Shown piece by piece: positions 38,417 through 46,065 of a stretch of DNA of 64,000 bases. Numbering within the stretch: the first letter of the stretch is position 1; each line of letters opens with the position of its first letter. Source of the stretch: Treponema sp. (GTDB lineage Bacteria > Spirochaetota > Spirochaetia > Treponematales > Treponemataceae); assembly GCA_017645785.1 (NCBI GenBank), contig JAGCNW010000027.1, positions 103,100 through 167,099 on the forward strand, given 5' to 3'. The notes beneath the pieces are model-generated. The model did not search any database. It saw nothing but the letters and a program-made list of their open reading frames with translations, and was not told where the DNA came from. Made by a program: the position numbers and the translations under genes.

Positions 38417-39511
38417 ATGCAGTTTATCAAGCGCTTTTTTTTGACAGGCGAAAAAGAACTCTTTAAAAACAATCTCCAGGCGGTGGAGGATTTTTCTTCG
38501 GCCGTCATTCCGGTGGTAAGCGCCATTTTGGGAATAATTGTGGGCGGTTTGACTGTCATTTCGTTCAGGCTGTCTTACGGAATTGTTCTAAAAAAGGTTT
38601 ACATTTTATTTTTTGTCTTAAATCTGCTTTATTTAGCCGTTTTTTGTTTTTCCAAGAAATTTTTTAAGCGTTGCGCGGTCTTTTTCGTCTATCTGTTTTT
38701 CACGCTTTATTTGGCCTTTGCCCTTTTTGTCAGCTACGCGAACGATTTTAAGCAGGAATACGTGTCTGTCGTTTGCGTCATTTTTATAATTCCTATTTTG
38801 CTTTTGGACAGAAGCTATAGGGTGAACATTTTTACAACCGCGGCCCTTTCCGTCGCCCTTTATATTTCTTATAGCAAAAAAAGCTCCCATATTTTTAGCC
38901 AAGACATAGTCAACCTTGCGGTTTATTATTTTGCGGGAATGATGATGGGATTCAGCGTTCGCAGAAGCCGCCTAAGAGGTTATGACACCGAGCGGGTTTT
39001 GACTTACGAGCGCAACACGGACTCTCTTACAAAGCTGGCCAACCGCCGAAAATTGTTTGAGTATTTGCAGCGCGGCAACGAAAGCCTTTTGATGCGGCCA
39101 ACCGGAATGTTCATGATTGACATCGACGACTTTAAAAAATACAACGACCATTACGGACACCGCGCCGGCGACATTTGCTTGGGCCTTGTCGGAAAGTGCT
39201 TCAACGAATTTGGCGAGAAGCATAAGATGAAATTTTTCCGCTATGGCGGCGAGGAATTTTGCGGCCTTTGCTGGTCAATGGATTATATGGAATTGGCGTC
39301 TTGCGCCGAAGAATTGCTGCAGGCCATCCGCGACCTTAGAATCCTTTTTAACATCGACGGACCGAACAGGGGCATCGTCACCATCAGCATTGGCTACGCC
39401 TCTTTCCCGCGAGAGAAAAACGACTACAACTTTGAAACCATGATAAAAATCACCGACGCCGCCTTGTACAGCGCCAAGTCCCACGGCCGCGACTGCGCCC
39501 GCGGAGCCTAA
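38417..39511 (+). CDS. Membrane diguanylate cyclase
   Basis: The 364-residue protein has about six membrane helices in its first 190 residues and a C-terminal GGDEF domain: RNTDSLTKLANRRKLFEYL, MIDIDDFKKYNDHYGHRAGD and an intact active-site GGEEF at residues about 277-281. The position where an RxxD product-inhibition site would lie reads KHKM, so it should lack I-site feedback. It makes c-di-GMP in response to an unknown membrane signal. A GTG one codon earlier is an alternative start. Confidence 0.9.
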   Translation: MQFIKRFFLTGEKELFKNNLQAVEDFSSAVIPVVSAILGIIVGGLTVISFRLSYGIVLKKVYILFFVLNLLYLAVFCFSKKFFKRCAVFFVYLFFTLYLAFALFVSYANDFKQEYVSVVCVIFIIPILLLDRSYRVNIFTTAALSVALYISYSKKSSHIFSQDIVNLAVYYFAGMMMGFSVRRSRLRGYDTERVLTYERNTDSLTKLANRRKLFEYLQRGNESLLMRPTGMFMIDIDDFKKYNDHYGHRAGDICLGLVGKCFNEFGEKHKMKFFRYGGEEFCGLCWSMDYMELASCAEELLQAIRDLRILFNIDGPNRGIVTISIGYASFPREKNDYNFETMIKITDAALYSAKSHGRDCARGA

Positions 39512-39561
39512 CGCGTCTTTTTTGATTGACGCAAAGCGAAAAAAGCAATATCTTATAGGGT

Positions 39562-40164
39562 ATGAAAAGTTCAACTAAAACTATATTGATTGTCGTGGCG
39601 GTTGTCGCCTTTTGCGCGATGAGCGTTTACCGTTTTTTTGTCGGAAACTATAACACTATCGTAACGTATGACGAAAACGTCGAGGCCCAATGGGCGCAAG
39701 TGCAAAACCAGTACCAGCGCCGCGTGGACTTGATTCCAAACCTTGTGGCAACTGTAAAGGGCTACGCCTCGCACGAAAAAGAAACCTTTGTCCAAGTGAC
39801 GCAAGCGCGCGCCGCCGCGGAGTCTTTGGGAGGAGCGGGAGTTCCCCAAAACGCCCAAGAAATGGAAAATTTTCAAAAGACCCAAAACGCTTTGACTGCC
39901 GGCGTTCGCAGCCTTTTGGCCGTTGCCGAAAATTACCCCGAGCTTAAGGCCAACGAAAATTTCTTGGCCCTGCAAGACCAGCTGGAAGGAACCGAAAACC
40001 GCATCGCGGTCGCTCGCCAGGACTACAACAAGTCGGTTCAGATTTACAACACCTTCATCAGAAAATTTCCGCAAAGCATAGTCGCCAACCAAAACGGCTT
40101 TGAAAAGCGGCCCCAGTTCGCCGCCAGTCAGGAAGCGCAGTCCGCTCCCAAGGTTGAGTTTTAG
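39562..40164 (+). CDS. lemA: LemA family protein
   Basis: The 200-residue product has one N-terminal membrane anchor (ILIVVAVVAFCAMSVYRFF) and the LemA body: YNTIVTYDENVEAQWAQVQN, YQRRVDLIPNLVATVKGYA and YNKSVQIYNTFIRKFPQ. It is a helical protein facing the periplasm, of unknown biochemical role. It is the first gene of the lemA-TPM-TPM operon; the next gene starts on its stop codon (TAGTG). Confidence 0.93.
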   Translation: MKSSTKTILIVVAVVAFCAMSVYRFFVGNYNTIVTYDENVEAQWAQVQNQYQRRVDLIPNLVATVKGYASHEKETFVQVTQARAAAESLGGAGVPQNAQEMENFQKTQNALTAGVRSLLAVAENYPELKANENFLALQDQLEGTENRIAVARQDYNKSVQIYNTFIRKFPQSIVANQNGFEKRPQFAASQEAQSAPKVEF

Positions 40165-40862
40165 TGAACTCCAAGACTCTTGTCAAAAAATTTAATTTGT
40201 CCAAAGAGGCCTTGGAGCGGGTCAGCCAAAAGGTTAAGGACGCCGAAAGCAAAAGCTCCGGCGAGATCGTTGTGGCCGTGTCGGCCGAAAGCAACGACTA
40301 TTCCTTTTGGGAACTCTTTGCCGCTGTCATCGTTTCTTTGGCCGCGACAATTTGCATGCTTCCTTTTTCGGAACGGATCCGCGCCTTTTACGAGTCGCTC
40401 AATTGGACCGCTCCTGAATGGTATCTTCCCGCGATTTTTGTTTTTACAAGCTTTTTCTTGATTCTAGTTTTGTTCGGCTTGTTCAACTTGATTCCCGCGC
40501 TGGACAGAATGGTAATTCCCCGCGCCTTTAGAAACAAGGCGGTGAGCGACAGGGCCATGCGGGCCTTTTGCGAGTTGGGTGTATGCTCGACGCGGGACAG
40601 GACCGGCATTTTGATTTTTGTCTCCTACTTGGAACGGCAGGCGCGAATTCTTGCAGACGAAGGCATCGCAAAAAAAATCGGGCCCGACTTGTGGCAGTTG
40701 ATTGTCAATTCGCTTTCGGAAGAAATCGCGAAGAACAACGCCGAGACCGCTTTTTGCGACGCCGTCGAAAAGTGCGGCGAGCTTTTGGCGCAATACTTTC
40801 CGGCCGACAAGGACGACAATCCCGACGAGCTTGACGATGGAGTTGTAATTTTAGAGCGATGA
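40164..40862 (+). CDS. TPM-domain membrane protein
   Basis: The 232-residue protein starts at a GTG overlapping the lemA stop. An N-terminal segment SKEALERVSQKVKDAESKSS precedes two membrane helices, and the rest (CSTRDRTGILIFVSYLERQA, ADEGIAKKIGPDLW) is the TPM (TLP18.3/Psb32/MOLO-1) fold interrupted by the membrane helices. Such proteins regularly follow lemA and the YgcG-type gene. Function is unknown, perhaps membrane protein repair or assembly. Confidence 0.8.
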   Translation: MNSKTLVKKFNLSKEALERVSQKVKDAESKSSGEIVVAVSAESNDYSFWELFAAVIVSLAATICMLPFSERIRAFYESLNWTAPEWYLPAIFVFTSFFLILVLFGLFNLIPALDRMVIPRAFRNKAVSDRAMRAFCELGVCSTRDRTGILIFVSYLERQARILADEGIAKKIGPDLWQLIVNSLSEEIAKNNAETAFCDAVEKCGELLAQYFPADKDDNPDELDDGVVILER

Positions 40863-41638
40863 AAAAATTCTTGTCCGCGCTTTTTGCGCTTCTCCTTTGT
40901 TCCCTTTCTCTTTTTGCGGTGTCGATTCCGGAGTTGACCAGTCCTGTCATGGACACTGCGGGCATCATGTCGGAGTCGCGCCGACAGGAGTTGGAAGAAT
41001 ATCTTTTGAAAATCGACCAAAACTCAACCGCGCAAATTGTCGTGTACACCGTTCCCACGCTGGGAGGCGTTCCGCTGGAAGAATACGCGATACAAGCGGC
41101 CCGTCAATGGCAGCTTGGCGAAAGCGAAGACAACAAGGGCGTTTTGCTTTTGGTCGCTTACAAAGAAAGAAAGATTCGCATTGAAACTGGTTACGGGGCC
41201 GAAGGCGACCTCACCGACGCCAAGTGCGGAATGATAATCAGAAACATAATCGCTCCCGAGTTCCAAAAGGACAATTATTCCGGCGGAATAATTCTTGGAG
41301 TGAAAGCCATAGCGGGCGTAGTGGCCCGCGACGCCGAAGGAAACAAGATTGCCTTTGAGGACGATGACGACAACGATTGGCTCGCCGCCCTCATCATGGG
41401 AATTTTCTGGGTCGTTTGGTTCATAATGTTCTCGGGCGGCTTGGCCCAAAAGTTCAGCGCCCTAAGCTGGCTTCCCTGGGCTTCTTGGTTCATCAGGCGC
41501 AAGGGCAAGAGAAGGTCTAGCGGCTTTGACGACATTTTCTTTGGCGGCCACGGCGGCGGTTCAAGCGGCTTTGGCGGCGGAGGCTTTGGCGGCCACGGCG
41601 GAGGCTTTGGAGGCGGCGGAGCCAGCGGGGGCTGGTAG
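40859..41638 (+). CDS. Exported TPM-domain protein with Gly-rich C-terminus (YgcG-like)
   Basis: A signal peptide (MKKFLSALFALLLCSLSLFA) is followed by a TPM domain: VMDTAGIMSESRRQELEEYL, STAQIVVYTVP, NKGVLLLVAYKERKIRIETGYGAEG and IIRNIIAPEFQ. A single membrane helix near residues 170-190 and a Gly/Phe/His-rich tail complete the 259 residues. It overlaps the preceding gene by ATGA. The C-terminal tail is typical of the family and is probably cytoplasmic. Confidence 0.88.
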   Translation: MKKFLSALFALLLCSLSLFAVSIPELTSPVMDTAGIMSESRRQELEEYLLKIDQNSTAQIVVYTVPTLGGVPLEEYAIQAARQWQLGESEDNKGVLLLVAYKERKIRIETGYGAEGDLTDAKCGMIIRNIIAPEFQKDNYSGGIILGVKAIAGVVARDAEGNKIAFEDDDDNDWLAALIMGIFWVVWFIMFSGGLAQKFSALSWLPWASWFIRRKGKRRSSGFDDIFFGGHGGGSSGFGGGGFGGHGGGFGGGGASGGW

Positions 41639-41649
41639 CGGCAAAAATA

Positions 41650-41675
41650 TGTCCGGGTCAAGCCCGAACATGACA
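41650..41675. repeat. Single-hairpin repeat copy before pncB
   Basis: TGTCCGGGTCAAGCCCGAAC followed by ATGACA is a one-hairpin member of the palindromic family, with the CAAGCCC/GGGTC arms and a TGACA end. Confidence 0.65.
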
Positions 41676-41698
41676 CTTTCTTAAAGCAGGAGTGAACA

Positions 41699-42925
41699 AT
41701 GCATCAGATAATTACAAGTTTGCTTGAGACGGACATGTACAAGTTCAGCATGGGACAGGCGATATTCCACCAGTTCCCAAGCTATATGACGATGTGGGAC
41801 TTTAAGTGCCGCAACAAGGACGTAAAGTTTACGCGCGAAATGGTCGAAGAAATCCGCAGCCAAATAAAATCTTATTGCGAACTTTCGTTTACCGAAGACG
41901 AGCTTGCTTACCTAAAGAACATCGAATGGATCAAGCGCGATTATGTCGACTACTTGCGCCTTTGGCATCCCCGCTTTGAGGAATTTAAAATCCGCGAGAC
42001 GGAGGAGGGCTGCGGCCTTGAAATAGAAACATTCGGCACTTGGGCCAACACTTCCTTTTACGAAATACCTACCTTGGCCATCGTCAACGAAGTTTATTTT
42101 AGGATGGACCACAATTACGACGACTTGTTGAAAAGCTTTAAGGAGCGGGCGGACAAAAAAGTCCAAGCCTTGGTTGACGGAACGTGGACAATCGGAGGCT
42201 TTTCGGAATTTGGAATGCGGCGCCGCTTGAGCTCAGAAGCCCAGGAATACGCCGTCAAAAAAATTATCGACGCGCAAAACTCCAGCGGCTTTAAGGAATC
42301 CAATTTTGTCGGAACCAGCAACGTTTTGCTTGCCAAAAAGATGGGTGTAAAGCCAATCGGAACTATGGCGCACGAGTTTGTTCAATGCGTGGGCCAGGGC
42401 GACAGAAAGCATAATCCGGCCTATTCCAACTGGTTCATGCTTGAAGCCTGGGTAAAAGAATACGGCGTTCTTAACGGAATCGCGCTCACCGACACCGTCG
42501 GCACCGACGTCTTTTTGCGCGACTTCCGCAAAACCTACGCCACGCTCTTTAGCGGCGTCCGCCATGATTCTGGCGACCCCTACGCTTGGGGCGAGCGCAT
42601 GATCGAGCACTACAAGTCTTTGGGAATCGACCCAAAAACCAAGTCCCTGATGTTCAGCGACAGCCTGGACTTTGAGCGGGCTTCGGCCATTTACAAGCAT
42701 TTTAAGGACAAGGCGCGCGTTGCCTTTGGAATCGGAACTTACATCGCCAACGACACCGACGTGGAGCCGCTCAACATTGTGATGAAAGTCACCGAATGCA
42801 ACGACGGCCCGGTTGCCAAGCTTTCCGACGTTGAAGGAAAGAACATGTGCAAGGACCCCGCCTACATCGACTATCTTACCCGAGCCATCAACTGGCGCTT
42901 GGAACACAAAGAATTGGATTTTTAG
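41699..42925 (+). CDS. pncB: Nicotinate phosphoribosyltransferase
   Basis: The 408-residue enzyme joins nicotinate to PRPP in NAD salvage. Signatures are SLLETDMYKFSMGQAIFHQF at the start, EFGMRRRLSSEAQEYAVKKI, FVGTSNVLLAKKMGVKPIGTMAHEF with the conserved active-site His, and VRHDSGDPYAWGE near 290. The length fits PncB. AGCAGGAGTGAACA precedes the ATG. Confidence 0.95.
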   Translation: MHQIITSLLETDMYKFSMGQAIFHQFPSYMTMWDFKCRNKDVKFTREMVEEIRSQIKSYCELSFTEDELAYLKNIEWIKRDYVDYLRLWHPRFEEFKIRETEEGCGLEIETFGTWANTSFYEIPTLAIVNEVYFRMDHNYDDLLKSFKERADKKVQALVDGTWTIGGFSEFGMRRRLSSEAQEYAVKKIIDAQNSSGFKESNFVGTSNVLLAKKMGVKPIGTMAHEFVQCVGQGDRKHNPAYSNWFMLEAWVKEYGVLNGIALTDTVGTDVFLRDFRKTYATLFSGVRHDSGDPYAWGERMIEHYKSLGIDPKTKSLMFSDSLDFERASAIYKHFKDKARVAFGIGTYIANDTDVEPLNIVMKVTECNDGPVAKLSDVEGKNMCKDPAYIDYLTRAINWRLEHKELDF

Positions 42926-42931
42926 CCGCTT

Positions 42932-43264
42932 TTACATTTTTCCTACGGAACTGTCAAAATAATCGAGCATGCTTGCGTTCAGTTTTTCGTAGAGGCCGCT
43001 GGAAATTTCTTGGACAAATTTTTCTCTATCGAACACAATTGTGTTTTTTGGGCAGCCTTGGCTTTCAAAAAGTTGGGCGGGCGAGATTTTGAGGGCGTCG
43101 GCGATTGCGTCGATGGTCTCCGGTTTTGGGAAAATGTCGCGGCTTTCAATCTCGGAAATGTAGCCGCCGCCGTAGCCTATTTTTTCTGAAAGCTGTTCTT
43201 GCGTCAAATTGGCCTTGCCGCGCCAATATTTTAAATTTTCTTTGAATGTTTCTCTAACGCCCAT
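42932..43264 (-). CDS. XRE-family regulator
   Basis: The 110-residue protein has a clear Cro/CI domain in its first 65 residues (LKYWRGKANLTQEQLSEKIG, YISEIESRDIFPKPETIDAI) and a short C-terminal region with helix KLNASMLDYFD. TATTAT six bases before its ATG predicts a leaderless mRNA. It is divergent from a lipoprotein gene, and three copies of an AGTTTAATAGGCG-type box lie between them; binding there would repress the lipoprotein promoter and probably its own. Confidence 0.87.
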   Translation of the reverse strand: MGVRETFKENLKYWRGKANLTQEQLSEKIGYGGGYISEIESRDIFPKPETIDAIADALKISPAQLFESQGCPKNTIVFDREKFVQEISSGLYEKLNASMLDYFDSSVGKM

Positions 43265-43300
43265 TCCCCTATAATAAATGCTTATGCGGCAATTTTTTAT

Positions 43301-43377
43301 AGTTTAATAAGCGAATATAAAATAAATTTGACAAAATACGCCTATTGAACTATAATCTTTACAGTTTAATAGGCGAA
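43301..43377. promoter_or_regulatory. Lipoprotein promoter with three AGTTTAATAGGCG operator boxes
   Basis: TTGACA (43328-43333), 17 bases and TATAAT (43351-43356) form a near-perfect promoter on the plus strand. Boxes are AGTTTAATAAGCGAA (43301-43315), an inverted AGTTCAATAGGCG (43351-43339) filling the spacer, and AGTTTAATAGGCGAA (43363-43377) at the start of transcription. Confidence 0.8.
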
Positions 43378-43436
43378 ATTTAGCGGAATTTCGTCTAAAA
43401 ATGTGATTTTAACTGTAAAAAGTGAGGTGTCCTACA

Positions 43437-44714
43437 ATGAAAAACCGATTTTTTGAGGCGGTCGCGCTTTTCGCGGCTTTTGGACTTGCGCTGTTTTTTG
43501 CGGGCTGCAGCAATTCATCGCCAGATCCTATTATTGCTCCGATAACCCCAATTTTGGGTCCGAGTGAAATCTTGCAGACGGAACACGCTAAGGTCGAAAA
43601 AGTCGCGGGCGGATTGAAGTTTACCATCAAGCAGCCGTCAGCGTCTGGCTTTAAGTATGAATATGCGAGGGACGGAAACGGAAACATCGTGTATGATTAC
43701 AATGCAGTTGAGCAAGGTAAAGGCAACTGTCTTCAAAAAGTTGAAAATGTAGGAGATGGAAACGGCAGCTATAATAAGTCAGTCAAATATTTTCCTGTTC
43801 AATCCGGCAAGGGAAACTTTGAGGCAAAATATGAAGCTGTAGGCGCGGGCATGGGCACGCACAAAAAAAATGAAAATGGCGAATACGTATGGGAAGCGGG
43901 AGGCGGCTATCAAATTTCATATGAGTATGTAGGCGAAGGAAATGGGTCGTATGTACAAGATGTATGGTATTACGAAGTGGGAGCTGGGAACGGCTCGTAT
44001 AATTTCTTGGGCTATGAGTATGTTGGCCAAGGCAAGGGCAATTTTTTTAAGAACGCCCGCCTGCTGACTCCATCCGGTTGGAGCAATGTGCTTATTTCAA
44101 CTTCTGGAGGCCTTTCAAATGGATGCGTGCAAGTAAGTTTAGATTTGACGGAACACAAGGATGAATTGACTCTCTTTTGGCCGCTTTGCGAGCCTGGAAA
44201 GCTTTGCGAGTACGAAATTCAGATACTGCCTTTTAATGATAATTTGAGAGGTTCCACCATATATGAAAAGCTTGTCGTGGCGGCTAAAGAGGGAATTGGC
44301 GAAATTGAAAAAGCGCCAAAGTGCGACAACATTATCTTGTCTTATGACGGACAAAAGCCAATAGTAAAAGCGGAAGGCCTTGAGTCGCCTGCAGGGAAAA
44401 TACAAAATCTTAAAACCAAATGTCATTTTTTTGCGACGAATCAAAGCCAGTTGAAAGACGGCAGTGTTGATTGGAGAACTGATTACGCAGTTTCGTGGAT
44501 TTGTGGATACAGCGTTCCTGGTGTAGTAGATGAATTTGTTTGGGATGACGCTAAGTATTGGGATTCCAGAACGTTCAATGAAATTTTTGATGCGACGGGC
44601 AAGGACACTCTTTATACAACTTGGAATATACAGTTTGACCTTCCTGAACTAAGCGGACTTGATGTATGGGTTTTTGTGCTTGATGGAAAAAAGAATCTGC
44701 TTAAAATTCGCTAA
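43437..44714 (+). CDS. Lipoprotein with G-x-G-(S/N)-(Y/F) repeats
   Basis: The 425-residue product has a lipoprotein signal with Cys at residue 24 (ALFFAGCSNSS). Residues about 85-205 contain at least seven related units: QGKGNC, VGDGNGSY, SGKGNF, VGAGMGTH, VGEGNGSY, VGAGNGSY and VGQGKGNF, each followed by a Tyr/Lys-rich strand. The C-terminal half looks like a beta-sandwich with no family I recognise. GAGGTG precedes the ATG. The gene is driven by the operator-laden promoter facing the XRE regulator. Confidence 0.75.
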   Translation: MKNRFFEAVALFAAFGLALFFAGCSNSSPDPIIAPITPILGPSEILQTEHAKVEKVAGGLKFTIKQPSASGFKYEYARDGNGNIVYDYNAVEQGKGNCLQKVENVGDGNGSYNKSVKYFPVQSGKGNFEAKYEAVGAGMGTHKKNENGEYVWEAGGGYQISYEYVGEGNGSYVQDVWYYEVGAGNGSYNFLGYEYVGQGKGNFFKNARLLTPSGWSNVLISTSGGLSNGCVQVSLDLTEHKDELTLFWPLCEPGKLCEYEIQILPFNDNLRGSTIYEKLVVAAKEGIGEIEKAPKCDNIILSYDGQKPIVKAEGLESPAGKIQNLKTKCHFFATNQSQLKDGSVDWRTDYAVSWICGYSVPGVVDEFVWDDAKYWDSRTFNEIFDATGKDTLYTTWNIQFDLPELSGLDVWVFVLDGKKNLLKIR

Positions 44715-44743
44715 AAGCCGCAAAAAATTTTAGGCTTGCAATT

Positions 44744-44780
44744 CACCGGATTGCCTCGCATTGGGGCTATCCGGCGTTTT
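44744..44780. terminator. Hairpin terminator between convergent genes
   Basis: CCGGATTGCC and GGGCTATCCGG pair around TCGCATTG and are followed by CGTTTTTTA. Confidence 0.75.
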
Positions 44781-45203
44781 TTACCCGCGTAAATTCTTAT
44801 AAACCTTGTCCACCGCCAAGTCCAAGTCCAAGTCGTGCAGGCCGGCGTAAGAAGATTTAAGAAAAGCGATGGGGATAAGCTTTACAAGATTTTTGCTGGG
44901 AATGTTTTCCTGCCATTGGAAGCGCGCGTAAAATTGGCCAATCCAATTAGGAGCGAATCCTAAAAAGGGCTTTCCGGCTTTTGGAGAAAAGCCGTCGATT
45001 TTGCAAAAATAGTCGAACAATTCTTTTTGGTCAAGGTTGCTAAGATACGCGTCCGCTTTGTCCAAATGCGCGCGTGTTTTGCTGTTCATGTATTTTTCGA
45101 TAAAGTCGTCAAAGTCAACGGAAGTTTCGTTGGCCACAAGCTCGAACAGCTTTCCTTGGGTTTCAACGATTTCGTTCACATAACATTGCGGGTAAGAGTT
45201 CAT
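44781..45203 (-). CDS. Helical protein coupled to a DUF3990 gene
   Basis: The 140-residue product is soluble and helical (VNEIVETQGKLFELVANE, DFIEKYMNSKTRAHLDKADA, FLGFAPNWIGQFYARFQW). I do not recognise the family. Its ATG overlaps the stop of the upstream DUF3990 gene by four bases, so production is coupled. Such a neighbour of an ADP-ribosyltransferase-like gene may be an antitoxin or a co-toxin; the gene order (toxin-like gene first) does not decide. Confidence 0.6.
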   Translation of the reverse strand: MNSYPQCYVNEIVETQGKLFELVANETSVDFDDFIEKYMNSKTRAHLDKADAYLSNLDQKELFDYFCKIDGFSPKAGKPFLGFAPNWIGQFYARFQWQENIPSKNLVKLIPIAFLKSSYAGLHDLDLDLAVDKVYKNLRG

Positions 45204-45850
45204 TTCGATTCCTCCGCCACCAAAGTAGAGAAAACTTTTGTAACTTTGTTTTTGTCCGAATCAATCAGCGCTTTCATTTTGTTTCTGGCGTCAGCGTCCC
45301 GCTCGTTGTATTTTGCGTTGAATTCGCGCCAGTCAACTGGAATCGGTTCGGCCGTTTCTTTTAACCGGTCAAAAGCTTTTTCGCTTTTTACGCACCATTG
45401 AATTCCAAGCCCGCCCAACTGCATAAGCTCTTCCAGAATGTCTATGTCAACTTCATCCCGGACAAAGGCCTTTGCGATGTAAAAATATGAGGCGTTGGCC
45501 CGCCAACCTTTTATTACGTCCGCGTTAGATGTGTCTTTTCCAAATTTCTCTATGAACTTTGCGGCCAACATTCTATAACGTTTTGAATCCGCCGCGTCCC
45601 TGTGCTTCATCAGTTCGCTGAGCCAGCAAAGGATGTTCTCTTTTTCGTAGTCAAAAATGTTCAGGCCAGCAGCGTCAAATTCAAAGGAATGGACATAGCC
45701 GCTTTCTGTTTCGGGGCGGCAAACAGCCCATTCTTTTGCGAGGTTCAAGTCTTGGGTCAAATAAAAGCCTTTTCCGTAGTCGTGTCTGTCTTGACCAAGG
45801 CCGAACTGAGGAACGACGATTTTATTTGGGCTTCCGTGATACAAAATCAT
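45200..45850 (-). CDS. DUF3990 ADP-ribosyltransferase-like protein
   Basis: The 216-residue protein starts MILYHGSPNKIVVPQFGLGQ and continues DYGKGFYLTQDLNLAKEWA, the two signatures of DUF3990: the YHGS strand and the G-GFY-T loop of the ADP-ribosyltransferase fold. The C-terminal half is helical (ADARNKMKALIDSDKNKV). DUF3990 genes usually sit in small toxin-antitoxin-like units, as here. An in-frame Met 52 codons upstream exists but would add a non-family extension, so I start at 45850. Confidence 0.72.
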   Translation of the reverse strand: MILYHGSPNKIVVPQFGLGQDRHDYGKGFYLTQDLNLAKEWAVCRPETESGYVHSFEFDAAGLNIFDYEKENILCWLSELMKHRDAADSKRYRMLAAKFIEKFGKDTSNADVIKGWRANASYFYIAKAFVRDEVDIDILEELMQLGGLGIQWCVKSEKAFDRLKETAEPIPVDWREFNAKYNERDADARNKMKALIDSDKNKVTKVFSTLVAEESK

Positions 45851-46065
45851 AGTCAAGCTAATTTTATCCGATTTTTGTTTTTGGCGCAAGTTTTTTGCGC
45901 CAGTTCCGCCCTCTGCTCGGCTTAAGATTTTCTCAAATTCTGCCGAAAATCTAATGATAGGGATAACTGCGTCCGCGCGGGAATCCTGCGGCTTTATTCG
46001 ACGCATATATAGAATAAAGTTGCAAAATTCATTATAATATTTTAGTTTTAAAATAGGGGCATATT

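Noticed and set aside
45851..46065. N-terminal extension of the DUF3990 protein
   Set aside because: Sequence upstream of MILYHGS does not fit the family; the region is better read as intergenic, with TATAAT near 46033 for the cyclase gene.
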